DNA of 64,000 nucleotides from Latrodectus hesperus (GCA_037975125.1 CM075856.1:124001-188000), one strand, 5' to 3'; counted from the first letter of the stretch, positions 52,101-57,650 are shown. Translations and numbers: made by a program. The notes: generated by a model not told the origin, from the sequence alone.

Positions 52101-52441
52101 TACTCATGAATTGTTACTGCTTAAAACATTATCTATTGCATTTATTTAGCATCAAAAAAATTCTCTTATTAGATTTTCTAAGAGTCAAATATTCTAATAA
52201 TTAACAATTTGATTTCACATAGGTTGCTTTGAACTCAGTTAGAAAGCTGGAAGATTCAGTAACCACTTACCAAAGCACCATTCGTAAATTGGAATCTCAT
52301 GTAAGAACGCTGCAAGACGAACGAGATGCATTGCATCACAGTGTGAACATTCTCAGGAAACGGTTAGAAACCTTAGAAGCTGGAGCTCCAAATGAGGCTG
52401 AAGTTTTGTCCATGTATCAAAACATTTCAGTCACAAAATAA
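11621..52441 (+). CDS. TBC1D4: TBC1D1/TBC1D4 (AS160)-like Rab GTPase-activating protein, 20 coding exons
   Basis: The product should accelerate GTP hydrolysis by Rab proteins on transport vesicles. In vertebrates TBC1D1 and TBC1D4 restrain GLUT4 vesicle delivery until phosphorylated by Akt or AMPK; Drosophila has one counterpart, pollux. The joined exons give 1,224 residues, within the range of the vertebrate proteins. Order: PTB1 about 15-215, PTB2 about 350-480, a basic and Ser-rich linker, a short conserved block about 740-802 ([19 protein letters not shown]), TBC about 850-1090, and a coiled coil about 1093-1210. The TBC arginine finger is Arg902 ([12 protein letters not shown]) and the glutamine finger is Gln939 (GYCQG). 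Two PTBs plus this block separate TBC1D1/4 from RABGAP1 and EVI5. The start ATG has an in-frame TAA at 11612-11614. Exons: 11621-11998, 14313-14453, 16469-16681, 18303-18752, 21519-21623, 22462-22606, 22690-22781, 26018-26134, 27085-27165, 31054-31472, 35974-36107, 36216-36347, 39716-39859, 39961-40110, 45668-45819, 46395-46487, 46626-46785, 46863-47032, 47668-47847, 52223-52441. The symbol marks the vertebrate family; TBC1D1 is equally valid. Confidence 0.93.
12320..12386 (+). repeat. Family A SINE, 3' fragment
   Basis: It carries the family tail: a GTCTA-TTAACG stretch, then TGCAAAAAATGACCATTGAA and CGACAAACAAACC. This matches the end of the intact copy at 32607-32781. Confidence 0.75.
13797..13850 (+). 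repeat. Family A SINE, 3' fragment
   Basis: CTAATTAGCTCTCATATGCA followed by AAATGACCGTTG and an AACAAATC tail. It is a more diverged version of the family A tail. Confidence 0.6.
14313..14453 (+). CDS. TBC1D4: TBC1D1/4-like coding exon 2 (PTB1)
   Basis: 47 codons, residues 127-173, phase 0 at both ends. The acceptor is TTTTTAG|GTA and the donor AAA|GTAAGT. It ends in [11 protein letters not shown], the conserved strand before the last PTB1 helix in TBC1D1/4. Confidence 0.92.
14454..16468 (+). other. Intron 2
   Basis: GT-AG intron. A 63-codon open frame at 15378-15569 (with [19 protein letters not shown]) has varied residues but no recognised domain. It is probably decayed repeat or chance. 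Confidence 0.7.
16469..16681 (+). CDS. TBC1D4: TBC1D1/4-like coding exon 3 (end of PTB1 and linker)
   Basis: 71 codons, residues 174-244, phase 0. It starts [18 protein letters not shown], matching the vertebrate stretch that follows the conserved GKV strand. The rest is a polar linker. Confidence 0.9.
16682..18302 (+). other. Intron 3
   Basis: GT-AG intron, AT-rich. It includes a 27-bp by three tandem repeat at 18145-18225. Confidence 0.75.
18145..18225 (+). repeat. 27-bp minisatellite, three copies
   Basis: Copies at 18145-18171, 18172-18198 and 18199-18225 share AAAAGT-TGAAA-AA-TTTTGTA-TTT with few differences. It lies about 80 bases before the acceptor of exon 4. Confidence 0.9.
18303..18752 (+). 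CDS. TBC1D4: TBC1D1/4-like coding exon 4 (linker and start of PTB2)
   Basis: 150 codons, residues 245-394, phase 0. The Ser-rich first half contains NRHRILSET, an R-x-R-x-x-S basophilic kinase motif with Ser263 (codon 18357-18359), between the two PTB domains. The second half begins PTB2: [20 protein letters not shown], then FSSISHCSQ, both close to vertebrate TBC1D1/4. Confidence 0.92.
19806..19982 (+). repeat. Family A tRNA-derived SINE, diverged full-length copy
   Basis: GAGCTGACAACCAAATGGTT corresponds to the A-box end of family A. A GGTTGGATTCTC B box, an AATCTATTTTAGAT middle and an AAACAAACTAAA tail follow, in the order seen in the 32607-32781 copy. Confidence 0.65.
21307..21342. repeat. 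Short perfect inverted repeat
   Basis: Arms 21307-21322 and 21327-21342 (TCCTTGTATATTAAAT and its complement) with a TTTT loop, in intron 4. Confidence 0.85.
21378..21445. repeat. Inverted repeat, 18-bp perfect arms
   Basis: Arms 21378-21395 and 21428-21445 (GAGATTATATAAATTATT and its complement) around a 32-nt spacer, ending about 70 bases before exon 5. Confidence 0.85.
21519..21623 (+). CDS. TBC1D4: TBC1D1/4-like coding exon 5 (PTB2)
   Basis: 35 codons, residues 395-429, phase 0. [14 protein letters not shown] and [14 protein letters not shown] match the PTB2 core (FGFICRE and YVFQC in vertebrates). The donor is ATT|GTAAGT. Confidence 0.93.
21624..22461 (+). other. Intron 5
   Basis: GT-AG intron, AT-rich, nothing recognised. 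Confidence 0.75.
22462..22606 (+). CDS. TBC1D4: TBC1D1/4-like coding exon 6 (PTB2 helix)
   Basis: Residues 430 to 478 (last codon split, phase 1). [14 protein letters not shown] is the C-terminal PTB helix; [15 protein letters not shown] matches the vertebrate C-x-x-CPM-x-x-x-HKLCE segment. The donor is G|GTTTTT, weaker than consensus. Confidence 0.9.
22690..22781 (+). CDS. TBC1D4: TBC1D1/4-like coding exon 7
   Basis: Residues 478-508, ending in phase 0. [20 protein letters not shown] aligns with the vertebrate helical segment after PTB2. The donor is CAG|GTAAGC. Intron 6 is only 83 bp. Confidence 0.9.
23034..23255 (+). repeat. Family A tRNA-derived SINE, diverged and longer
   Basis: CTTAGTAGGTGAATGACTAA and CTCTGAGCTTCAACTCAGCA give the tRNA-like half. 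TTGTAGTGACTCAGATTCCA and CTAATTAGCTTTGG give the family middle, and GAGCAATAAGCAAATC the tail. Confidence 0.6.
23965..24346 (+). mobile_element. 5'-truncated LINE 3' end with 11-bp target-site duplications
   Basis: Translation gives [20 protein letters not shown], then [20 protein letters not shown]. This is a LINE ORF2 C-terminal tail with a C-x-x-C ... H-x-x-x-x-C motif, followed by a short 3' UTR ending in (GAA)n. It is flanked by AAATAATACTT at 23954-23964 and 24347-24357. The last 67 bases recur at 57651-57717. The copy is 382 bp, with at least one in-frame stop. Confidence 0.88.
26018..26134 (+). CDS. TBC1D4: TBC1D1/4-like coding exon 8
   Basis: 39 codons, residues 509-547, phase 0. 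[15 protein letters not shown] corresponds to LRQLCEAKQKTHVH in vertebrates. The donor GAA|GTATTA is non-ideal but keeps phase and matches family length. Confidence 0.88.
26135..27084 (+). other. Intron 8
   Basis: GT-AG intron with a (TA)n tract at about 26464-26531. Nothing else recognised. Confidence 0.75.
26464..26531. repeat. (TA)n microsatellite
   Basis: About 68 bases of TA repeat inside intron 8. Confidence 0.97.
27085..27165 (+). CDS. TBC1D4: TBC1D1/4-like coding exon 9
   Basis: 27 codons, residues 548-574, phase 0. [18 protein letters not shown] then NTFDSVFK resembles the vertebrate KRSLTSS-LENIFSR stretch. Good acceptor (TTTTCTTCAG) and donor (AAA|GTAAGT). Confidence 0.85.
27867..29511 (+). 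mobile_element. Degenerate hAT transposon, GTF2IRD2/ZBED-like transposase
   Basis: Coding remnants on the + strand include [20 protein letters not shown] and [13 protein letters not shown] (28295-28765, a 156-codon open segment), then [14 protein letters not shown] near 29135. These match the order of hAT transposases of the GTF2IRD2/ZBED5 type: RNase H-like core, WLSRG-like motif, then the C-terminal dimerisation motif. Several frame breaks separate them. The right end is TTGCTGACCCCTG (complement CAGGGGTCAGCAA), a classical hAT terminus; the left end TAGCGGTCTTAAAACTGC is its diverged partner. Flanks ATCTAGGA and ATCTAAGG could be a decayed 8-bp duplication. The N-terminal zinc finger was not found. 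Confidence 0.82.
28501..28560. repeat. Inverted repeat inside the hAT ORF, 26-bp arms
   Basis: CAATATGAATGATCGCTGGA... at 28501-28526 pairs with the stretch ending at about 28559, with two mismatches and a 7-nt loop. It keeps the frame open but adds residues ([10 protein letters not shown]) not expected in the family. Confidence 0.85.
29945..30082 (+). repeat. Family A SINE, 5'-truncated copy
   Basis: B-box remnant (TAGGTTCAAAATC), then TGTTTGTAATGGTTTGGAAT and CTACTTTAAACGATAAG, then an AACAAACAAGCAAAAAC tail, as in family A. Confidence 0.75.
31054..31472 (+). CDS. TBC1D4: TBC1D1/4-like coding exon 10 (linker)
   Basis: Residues 575 to 714 (split, phase 2). Low conservation: Lys-, Ser- and Pro-rich, with [19 protein letters not shown] and [14 protein letters not shown]. 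It stands where vertebrate TBC1D1/4 carry most phosphorylation and 14-3-3 sites, but is shorter. Donor AAC AT|GTAAGT. Confidence 0.85.
32420..32865 (+). repeat. (AAC)n-tailed tRNA-like SINE, interrupted by family A
   Basis: The left part has a B box (GGTTCTGGGTTCGAATCCCA) and runs to 32606. After the inserted SINE and its second duplication it resumes at 32795 (TGGTTCAGTTGAATAAGTGG) and ends GGCACGCGACAACAACAACA. The 5' limit is approximate because the tRNA-like head is only partly preserved. Confidence 0.65.
32607..32781 (+). repeat. Family A tRNA-derived SINE, best copy in the window
   Basis: 175 bp, flanked by perfect 13-bp duplications CCACACCAAAATA (32594-32606 and 32782-32794). The tRNA-like head reads GCCGAGCTGGCAGTCGAATG then GTTAGCGCTCTTGCC, with B box GTGGGTTCGAATCCCACC. 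The body (GTAGTGGTTCGGAATCCAC, AGTCCCAGTCTAATTAGCC) and tail (GAGCGACAAACAAACAAA) define the family. The head is Pol III type II promoter-like, but this is a retroposon and not a functional tRNA gene. Confidence 0.9.
34866..34950 (+). repeat. Family A SINE, 3' fragment
   Basis: ATATTTGTGATTTCAGAGTC, CACTTTAAAGAGATG and AATTAGCTATCATGTGCAAA follow the family A body order; no tail remains. Confidence 0.65.
35079..35134. repeat. Inverted repeat, 25-bp arms
   Basis: Arms 35079-35103 and 35110-35134 pair with two mismatches around a 6-nt loop (TTAAAT). Intron 10. Confidence 0.88.
35974..36107 (+). CDS. TBC1D4: TBC1D1/4-like coding exon 11
   Basis: Residues 714-759 (phase 2 in, phase 1 out). [20 protein letters not shown] resembles the vertebrate IFLRVASP region before the TBC. 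Basic and polar. Donor TTT G|GTAATA. Confidence 0.88.
36216..36347 (+). CDS. TBC1D4: TBC1D1/4-like coding exon 12 (conserved pre-TBC block), GC donor
   Basis: Residues 759-803, phase 1 in and out. [19 protein letters not shown] is the family's hallmark block before the TBC. The exon must end at 36347, because only phase 1 joins the next exon without a stop. The intron then begins GCAAGT, the consensus of GC-AG introns. The GT at 36352 would lead straight into a TAA. Confidence 0.88.
36348..39715 (+). other. Intron 12 (GC-AG)
   Basis: Begins GCAAGT and ends TACTACAG. It holds a (TA)n tract at 36749-36811, poly-T runs near 37580-37610, and no recognised element. Confidence 0.8.
36749..36811. 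repeat. (AT)n microsatellite
   Basis: About 63 bases of AT alternation in intron 12. Confidence 0.97.
39716..39859 (+). CDS. TBC1D4: TBC1D1/4-like coding exon 13
   Basis: Residues 803-851, phase 1 in and out. [18 protein letters not shown] matches LNNRLKLDYEEITPC in vertebrates and leads into the TBC (VRYG before [10 protein letters not shown]). Confidence 0.92.
39961..40110 (+). CDS. TBC1D4: TBC1D1/4-like coding exon 14 (start of TBC domain)
   Basis: Residues 851-901, phase 1 in and out. [19 protein letters not shown] opens the TBC domain; [17 protein letters not shown] leads to the arginine finger in the next exon. Donor ATT G|GTAAGA. Confidence 0.94.
41254..41855 (+). repeat. 5' LTR
   Basis: 602 bp, TGTTACAAATTTG ... 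GCTCGGTACA. It contains a GC-rich array of GGCGAGATTCTT and GGCGACTTGGCGAC units (41383-41456), a TATAAAT box (41569-41575) and a polyadenylation signal AATAAA (41781-41786), giving a normal U3-R-U5 order. Confidence 0.95.
41569..41575 (+). promoter_or_regulatory. TATA box of the 5' LTR
   Basis: GGTATAAATACCGC. Transcription would start about 30 bases downstream, near 41600. The 3' LTR has the same box at 44996-45002. Confidence 0.7.
41858..41874 (+). promoter_or_regulatory. Primer-binding site of the gypsy element
   Basis: TGGTGTCAGAATCGGGA, two bases after the 5' LTR. It starts with TGG, as complement of a tRNA CCA end must. TGGTGTCAGAA is the typical start of sites for tRNA-Leu (CAA); the last bases differ, so the exact tRNA is not certain. 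Confidence 0.75.
41886..44492 (+). CDS. Gag fused in frame to integrase (868 residues), no PR or RT
   Basis: A single uninterrupted frame. It can also be read from an ATG at 41739 inside the LTR (917 residues), but 41886 is the first ATG after the primer site. Order: a coiled coil with three 11-residue repeats ([11 protein letters not shown], 41964-42062); a gag capsid region with [17 protein letters not shown] and [12 protein letters not shown]; a CCHC knuckle [14 protein letters not shown] (42951-42992). About 20 residues later comes [11 protein letters not shown] (from 43056), normally the very end of RNase H. The integrase follows: HHCC finger (H...GGH...WCQSCDDC), core with Asp at 43665-43667 (LDILGP), Asp at 43845-43847 (HSDQG), Glu at 43953-43955 (VERFN), 35 residues between the last two, and a GPY module. 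All integrase key residues are present. PR and RT must come from other copies. Confidence 0.93.
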   Translation: MQRVTRKMDMDLMKSLLEKLAEQMAEMKAGQEDMKTEMKAGQEDMKTEMKAGQEEIKTEMMKEIKSGQEELKKDIVSVKEEFSNIIQEKMNAMEDKVTSVETKVLKTEKKVKEALDNMNKKIESLEKQISNKHEEPNVTFVPSLANIKLSTFDGKSSWQVYKTQFMMVAEANGWNPRAQAFHLAASLRGDAADILETLPEEQRHDFQALSSALELRFGDKCTKEYSRLQLKSRYQKAGESLQELAADIQRLSHLAFSDCPAEIRQDLALHHFIDSVRDPEIQKTLRLADVKDIGSALVYAHKIEAAQQAMRKDQHYIRAVSATDTNYDLRKQIEDLRRKLRSLELSKGGRNTKIQCWTCGGVGHVRRYCPKTKDGGISKMEIRQRKETLQGNADALSRKPCNESCRYCSRVEKNYQLINTSVRQVTVSPPSKPDPWSDEGLREAQKEDSDINPILELKESSSMRPSWQDISTYSPATKQYWALWDSLHIRNGVLYRKWESDDGRNFKWQLVLPKSRISDVLKELHSSSTGGHFGVMKTLQKVRERFYWSKTRQDVEKWCQSCDDCAARKGPKKRSRGRLQRYNVGAPFERIALDILGPLPRSSNGNKYILVVMDYFTKWPEAFAIPDQEATTVAEVLVHQWVSRFGTPLQIHSDQGTNFTSVVFKGMCQILGIDKTQTTPLHPQSDGMVERFNRTILNNLSLMVSRNQQDWDLKLPLFLLAYRSAVHETTGYTPSQMLFGRELRLPCDLQFGRPPDTSSSAEEYLRDLQARLEDVHNFARDRINLTTERMKTRYDTRATGHEFQEGDKVWLWNPIRRKGLSPKLQANWEGPYTVLKRLNDVVVRIRKSSASKPKVVHYDRLAPYRNVE
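41964..42062 (+). repeat. 33-bp tandem repeat in Gag, three copies
   Basis: Units 41964-41996, 41997-42029 and 42030-42062 encode [11 protein letters not shown] twice and [11 protein letters not shown] once. An 11-residue period is the hendecad of coiled coils; a fourth degraded unit follows ([11 protein letters not shown]). Confidence 0.95.
44684..45282 (+). repeat. 3' LTR
   Basis: 599 bp, identical by eye to the 5' LTR except in the GC-rich tandem array, where unit order and one base differ (net 3 bp shorter). TATA box 44996-45002; AATAAA 45208-45213. Confidence 0.95.
45668..45819 (+). CDS. TBC1D4: TBC1D1/4-like coding exon 15 (catalytic exon of the TBC)
   Basis: Residues 901-951. It carries both catalytic fingers: Arg902 (codon 45670-45672, [10 protein letters not shown]) and Gln939 (GYCQGLSF). 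[17 protein letters not shown] is nearly invariant in the family. Phase 1 in, phase 0 out (CAT|GTAAGT). Confidence 0.96.
45820..46394 (+). other. Intron 15
   Basis: GT-AG intron, AT-rich, nothing recognised. Confidence 0.8.
46395..46487 (+). CDS. TBC1D4: TBC1D1/4-like coding exon 16 (TBC)
   Basis: 31 codons, residues 952-982, phase 0. [20 protein letters not shown] then YKSDMAALQ; vertebrates have MSEEEAFKMLKFLMFDMGLR at this point. Confidence 0.93.
46626..46785 (+). CDS. TBC1D4: TBC1D1/4-like coding exon 17 (TBC)
   Basis: Residues 983-1036 (phase 1 out). [17 protein letters not shown], then [19 protein letters not shown], the strongly conserved TBC core helix. Donor CTA G|GTAAAT. Confidence 0.95.
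46863..47032 (+). CDS. TBC1D4: TBC1D1/4-like coding exon 18 (end of TBC)
   Basis: Residues 1036-1092. [20 protein letters not shown] is the last TBC helix region, then [20 protein letters not shown]. Phase 0 out. Intron 17 is only 77 bp. Confidence 0.94.
47121..47262 (+). repeat. Tandem repeat of ~36 bp, four copies
   Basis: ATCATTGAAATAGACCTCCA followed by AGTGATCAGTGCTAGA recurs four times with small changes and length differences between copies. Confidence 0.9.
47474..47510. repeat. Perfect hairpin, 17-bp arms and 3-nt loop
   Basis: TAAAATCTGGTAATATT at 47474-47490 and its exact complement at 47494-47510, loop CAT. Confidence 0.95.
47668..47847 (+). CDS. TBC1D4: TBC1D1/4-like coding exon 19 (post-TBC coiled coil)
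   Basis: 60 codons, residues 1093-1152, phase 0. [19 protein letters not shown], then [17 protein letters not shown]: the family's C-terminal coiled coil, heptad-like. Donor CAG|GTATTG. Confidence 0.93.
48815..49718 (+). pseudogene. Decayed Tc1-like transposase
   Basis: Translation in shifting frames gives an N-terminal helix-turn-helix-like stretch (near 48815-48960). Near 49500-49718 it gives a stretch resembling NPIEHVWD (partly broken), then [20 protein letters not shown] and [17 protein letters not shown]. The last part matches the C terminus of Tc1 transposases (NPIEHxWD ... LxxEW ... SMPQRCxxLLxxRGDHTPY). Many stops and an internal TA tract show an old copy. Terminal inverted repeats were not located. 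Confidence 0.75.
49168..49194. repeat. (TA)n tract
   Basis: About 27 bases of TA repeat inside the decayed Tc1 element. Confidence 0.9.
50848..51011 (+). repeat. Family A tRNA-derived SINE, near full length
   Basis: GCCAAGTTGGCAGTCAAATG, B-box remnant TTCGTGGATTCAAAAA, GTATTGGTTCGGAATCC, CAGTCTAATTAGCCCTTG and TGCAAAAAATGACCATTGAG. Flanks CCAAGTATGAT (50837-50847) and CCAAGTATCAT (51012-51022) are a 10/11 target-site duplication. Confidence 0.85.
51643..52063. mobile_element. MITE with CAGACCTGCCAACTTT-type ends
   Basis: Left end CAGACCTGCCAACTTTTACG; right end CCGAAAGTTGACAGGTATG, whose complement CATACCTGTCAACTTTCGG matches it closely. Flanks TATATC at 51637-51642 and 52064-52069 may be the target-site duplication. 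421 bp, no coding capacity. Part is GC-rich (GGGGGAGGGGGAGAGG near 51925). Superfamily undecided. Confidence 0.75.
52223..52441 (+). CDS. TBC1D4: TBC1D1/4-like coding exon 20 (end of coiled coil, stop)
   Basis: Residues 1153-1224 and TAA at 52439-52441. [19 protein letters not shown], then [19 protein letters not shown] continues the coiled coil; vertebrates end in a similar SLEATIEKLL...LRRR stretch. The tail [10 protein letters not shown] is not conserved as far as I can see. Confidence 0.93.
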   Translation, partial: VALNSVRKLEDSVTTYQSTIRKLESHVRTLQDERDALHHSVNILRKRLETLEAGAPNEAEVLSMYQNISVTK

Positions 52442-53349
52442 TTTATTGTTTCATCTTTCTTCAGTGCTTATTATTTTTTCCTGATCTTAATAGTTATGTT
52501 CGAAGCGTTAAATTTAATATTTACGCTGGAAAAAATATTGATTGTAGATTACGTCTAAATAGATCTCTTTATGTGTAGTTGACAATGCAAATTTTTAATA
52601 ATTATTTCAGTCTACTTTTTATTTTTTTAGTTAAAATATATTAGTATTTTATTTGAAACTTACACAAATATATGCATGCATAACTTTTTAATGTTGTAAG
52701 GATTATGATAACAAGAGTTAGGATTTTTGCAGTATGTGATGAAGAAACATTCTGTAAATATATCATGATCTTAATTTATATTAAAAAATTGGCAACATCA
52801 ATTTGTTTGGAGTGTCATGGAGGTCCAGTTCTACACTTCCTTAAGCATAGCACAAATTATTTTTGAATTCTAAATTATATATCAAATGCAGTTTGTACAA
52901 AATAATGTAAAAAGTTCTTCTCGAGTTTTTACTGCTTGTGAGATTATTGATTTTTTTCATTTTGTTTTTTTATCGCTTTAATTTAATTTGATATTTTCCC
53001 CCAGAACAAAAAAATTTATTTATTATATGTAATGATGTTTATTTTGATAAGTGGAAAATACATTCAATTATTTGGCTTACATGAAGTCTTTTAATTCAAA
53101 AGAATCATTTGTATGATGTAAATTGCATTTAAAAGGTACTGAAGTTAATTTTTTTATCAATTTTAACATCTGCATATATGTGCATTTGTTTTGTTCTCAT
53201 GATACATGCAAAAATTTTAACTCGAGTAATAATTCTAAAAACTGCATCATTTCTCTAATCACTGAAGATATCAAATGGTTAAATATATTATACAATGAAT
53301 TTTACATTACTGGAATATGTATGTTACATTTCTGTTAACATTTGAAATT

Positions 53350-53387
53350 TAAAAAAAGTCTTGTTCATACAAACAAGACTTTTTTTA
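53350..53387. repeat. Perfect hairpin, 16-bp arms
   Basis: Arms 53350-53365 and 53372-53387 (AAAAAAAGTCTTGTT core) around a 6-nt loop. Confidence 0.93.
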
Positions 53388-54533
53388 TTCTTAAAAATCT
53401 TATAATTAAAATAGATTTATGTTTTAAATTTAATAAAATATTAAATAAGAATTTTAATTTCTAAATTCAATTTATTCATTAGTAAAAAATTTTTTTATTA
53501 AAGGAATAAATTTTGATTTCATAACAGCATATAATATCTTATTTGATTAGTTCATTGAAAAATAATGTAATTAAGAGCTTGAAGTTGAATATTTCCAAAT
53601 AGAAGTTAATAGTAATTATTTTTTGCAAAACACTGCTAATGTTAAATTTTAAAACTACATTTTCCTATGTATTATTTTGCCAATCATTAAAATCAGTTTT
53701 GTTCAAGTACTTAATTGTATCATATCTTATTATTTTATGTATTACAATAAGTGTCACTATCAAATAACAGACTATAATTTTTCTTGTAAGTGATAATTGT
53801 ATAAAACTCATTAATATATATTTTCTGTAGTTAATTCCTTTTAATTTAAAAGTGTATGTTTATATAATCTTTTAAATTTAAAAAAATGTAAAAAATACAT
53901 GGAAGAAAAAATGTGTGAAAATATTTTTTTAATATCTCTTATCTTATATTAATCTTTTTTTTACAAATGTCAAATGATTATTATTGATTTTACGTACTTT
54001 AAATTTACTTTCAGTATATAAAATAATTGATATGGCAATATCTTGTTGAATAACTGATCTCATTTTTATTTGTATGATTGAAAAAATTTATTTATTATTG
54101 AATTATTGAGATAACTGTATTATTCATGTGTAAATCAGAATTATTTGTAAAAGTTAGTGTATTAACACTTATTTATTTGATTATAAAAAATTTATATATG
54201 CAGTTTTATAATGACTTATTGATGTAAATATTGTACATGTTCATAAATTCTGATAATAAATAATACTTATAAATAATGTAAAAAAATATATTGTTTAGCC
54301 AGCTTAGATGTTGCAAAATATGTACATAGTATTCTACAAGTATTCATAAAAAGTGTTAAAGCTTCAAAATTGGAACTGTCATAGATATCTATATTTATAT
54401 GATCTTATTTTATCGACTGTGACATATAATTGAAGATTTAAATCTATCACAATAACTTTCCAGTAAATTAATACAGGCTAATTTTTGAAGGACTAATAAA
54501 ATGAAATATTTTTATTTAAGATATGAAAAATGT

Positions 54534-54759
54534 ATGAAGCTCATTGGTGCAATGGTAGAACTTCATGCTCTCAAGTTACAGGTCTAAAGTTTGATTACTA
54601 AACATGCGTTGGAACTGAACACTGGAGGTTTCGCGTTAGGCTGACCACCTAACTGGGGCATATGTTTGCATCCCAAGGCCCTGGGTCAGAAAAACAGATA
54701 AAGGCACTGTAGGCCTTGGCCCTCAAATGGCCTTTTGTGCCACAGAGATTAATTTAGTT
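54534..54759 (+). repeat. Family B tRNA-derived SINE with 10-bp duplications
   Basis: GCTCATTGGTGCAATGGTAG is a diverged A-box head and AAAGTTTGATTACTAAAC the B box. CTGACCACCTAACTGGGGCA is shared with 6309-6574. Flanks TGAAAAATGT at 54524-54533 and 54760-54769 are identical. Confidence 0.85.
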
Positions 54760-57006
54760 TGAAAAATGTGTTCTTGCAACATATAAGTTTTTCTGCATTA
54801 TATATAAAGAACAAATTTTCTTAGCTTTCCTAGTTAATAAGAAACTAAACTGTGTCATATAATTATAAAATGTCAAAATTGATAATTCAGAAAAAAATTT
54901 TAATTAAAATTTTAAAAAGTTAAAAATTTTGCATTATGAAGAAACATTTAATAACCTTTAAATCATGGAAAGTTGTATTACAATAAATAATGCTTTAAAA
55001 TAATGAAAAATAAATTCATATGCAAATCAGGTTTATCAAAACAATGAAGGGATCAATTTTTGTGTTTTCTTTATAATGTTGTAAATAAATATAAAAATTT
55101 GTATATTGGAATCAAATTTTCAAGAATGATGTTAATTGTACTTAGTTATATCTTAAACATTAGTACTTAATGTTATGGCTATGCATAATATAAATTGCTT
55201 CTATTTCTGTGATTTTCATCCATGCTTAAATGTTTCAAATATAAGGAATATGTCCTATAGAGTTTGATGAAAAATATAATTATTGTAATGGATGCATTTT
55301 TTTATAATGCAAACTAATTAAACATGTATTTTATAAATAAGTTAATTCTTCATTCAGTATTTTTATGATTATGTGATATCTAACTCACAATCAAGAAAAA
55401 AATTTATTTTGAAAAAAATTACTTTGTAATGAAATTAAAACCCAAAATTGTAATGTTTACATTACAAATGATAAAAAAAAAAAATATTTTAATCATTTTG
55501 GGAAATTTTTTTAAATTATAAACTAGTATTACTTATGCCTAAATAGGTTTTTGTTTGGGAAGTTTATAAAGTGATGTAAAGTATTTAAATTGTTAAAAGT
55601 ATTATTTAATGTTTTATTTGTGTATTAGTAATTTAGAAATTTTTGTAAAATTTGGATACTTTGTGTATTTTATATCACTGTTTTGATGGATTATATTTCT
55701 GATAAAACTATTAATTAACTGGAATCAATTAAGATTTCAAATTATTGATTCTACAAAATTGTTATTTTGAAGCTTGTATTTGAATATATATTTATGCAAT
55801 ATTTATTTGATTCTATCATTGGATTATGCTTACATTAATATTTTGCTCTACATAAAATAGACTAAATACTGAAAATTTTGAAAATTTATTTTAAAATAAA
55901 ATTTTTCAAATAATAAATTATTAAGCATGTGTAAATATCATTACATGTGTTATAAATGGGTAGCATGTGAACATTTTGTGTATAAAAAATGTTATAAGAT
56001 TGAAATGCTTGAAAATCTCAATTCTGCCGTAATTTTAAAAAAAATGATTGATTCATTAGAAGTATTTCTTTGTTTTGAAGATTTTTTGTCTTGATGAAGA
56101 GAAATACGTTCAGAAATGAAGAATTCGTATTTTTACAAACCTAACTATCTATTGAGAATCTCAATATGAGCCTGACAAATTATTTTTTATGATTATATAA
56201 ATCTTCAGATATATATTTTTAGATTTATTTTCGGGTGCTGATACAAGTCTAGAGTTTCTGTAGGTTTACTTTAAGTAAATATCTTATATTATTTTTATAA
56301 GTGCGTTATTTTATTATCTATGCTACAAAATAAATATTTTAAATAATGTTCTTTTCAAAAGTAGAGTAGATTGAATATTAATTCTGATTGAGATAAATCA
56401 TAACTTGCAAGGATGGTCTGAAAGTATCGCACACAAAATATTACTTGGCTAAACAATCTGGAACTTAATATATTTTTTACTCCTTGTGCTTATTTTATTT
56501 TTCAGTATTATTATCAGTATTTTTATTTTACAAAAAAATGTTGAAAAAAAAGTTTTTATGGAGGAAATGTATGTTTGAAAAATTAAATTATCTCGGTCTC
56601 TATTGTTGTATTGTTATTTCTGATATTGTTATTATTATTTTAAAGTATTATTGTAAGTAGAGAATATGTTCCTACATAATTTAAAAATACTCTTTTGTTT
56701 TTAAAACATCTTAATACCATTAATATATATCACAATGGTATTCACTCACAATTTATATTTTCTAAATATTAAGTAACAAACTTATTGCACATAATTTGTG
56801 AAAAGGGGTAAAATATTGTAATTTTTTTATAGTATTTCTTGTATTTATTGTTTGCTTTGCTTTTTATGCACTCACTAGATTTTTTTTATTAATTTTAAAT
56901 GTATTCAAATTTTATTAATTCTAAAAGTGTAATTGTATAAACAATTTGCTTATTCTATTTGAAATTGTATATTTTGTGACAAAGTTTTCTTGTATTTTCA
57001 TTTTGA

Positions 57007-57012
57007 AATAAA
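57007..57012 (+). terminator. Candidate polyadenylation signal
   Basis: TTGAAATAAAG followed about 35 bases on by a T-rich stretch (TATATTTTTTTTAAC). One of several AATAAA hexamers downstream of the gene. Confidence 0.3.
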
Positions 57013-57030
57013 GATTTAATTATTGAAACC

Positions 57031-57638
57031 AGCAATAATATGTATATTTTTTTTAACTCATCTAAAATAACATGTTTTTTATGTTTATGTAATCCTAATC
57101 AGATGAAAACAATTAGGCAAATGTACAAACATATAGGTAATCTATCATTGCTAGATAAATATCGGTTTGTACTTCCTTTGTGAATATAATAGTTTCAGAA
57201 ATTTCATTTTATTGCTTTTATTTTTATAAAATTAAAGCAATATATTTTTGCTTTTGTAAAATAAGTTGTTAAAGTGGAAATAATTGCATCTTAGACAACA
57301 AGCTTTGTTTTAATGAATAGACATGTTTATCTCAGTCAATTCAAAACTTTTAGCAATACTTTGTACTTTTCTATTTCTGTTTTAGAATGATAAAGTATGA
57401 AACTAAATAAAATTAATTAGTTAATAATACTAATTAATTATTTAATTTCAGTGCTCTTAAACTTCTTTTTTTTTTGCATGTTTTCACTTATGTTCAGTTT
57501 TTTGTAACAGAAAACAATTTATAGAGTTCCACTCAGAATTTTTCAGACCATTCAACATTTTTTTCTTCAGAATTGTTAAATTACAAACTCAAAATCGTTC
57601 AAAACGAAGTGAGGATAAAGGATTTCAGTGTTCTATTA
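57031..57638. other. Intergenic AT-rich sequence
   Basis: No open frame or repeat terminus recognised. Confidence 0.5.
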
Positions 57639-57650
57639 TGGGTATATTAG

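Larger units (their letters stand above)
47848..52222 (+). other. Intron 19
   Basis: GT-AG intron of 4.4 kb. It holds a decayed Tc1 element (48815-49718), a family A SINE (50848-51011), a MITE (51643-52063) and an unassigned GC-richer stretch at 50140-50640 (open for 112 codons on the minus strand, product not recognised). Confidence 0.75.
52442..57030 (+). other. Likely 3' UTR and 3' flank of the TBC1D1/4-like gene
   Basis: AT-rich, no coding signal. It contains a hairpin (53350-53387) and a family B SINE (54534-54759). Several AATAAA signals occur (for example 54255-54260 and 57007-57012); which is used cannot be told from the sequence. Confidence 0.4.

Noticed and set aside
53350..53387. 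A Rho-independent terminator
   Set aside because: The hairpin and T-run look like one, but this is a eukaryotic nuclear gene with polyadenylation signals.
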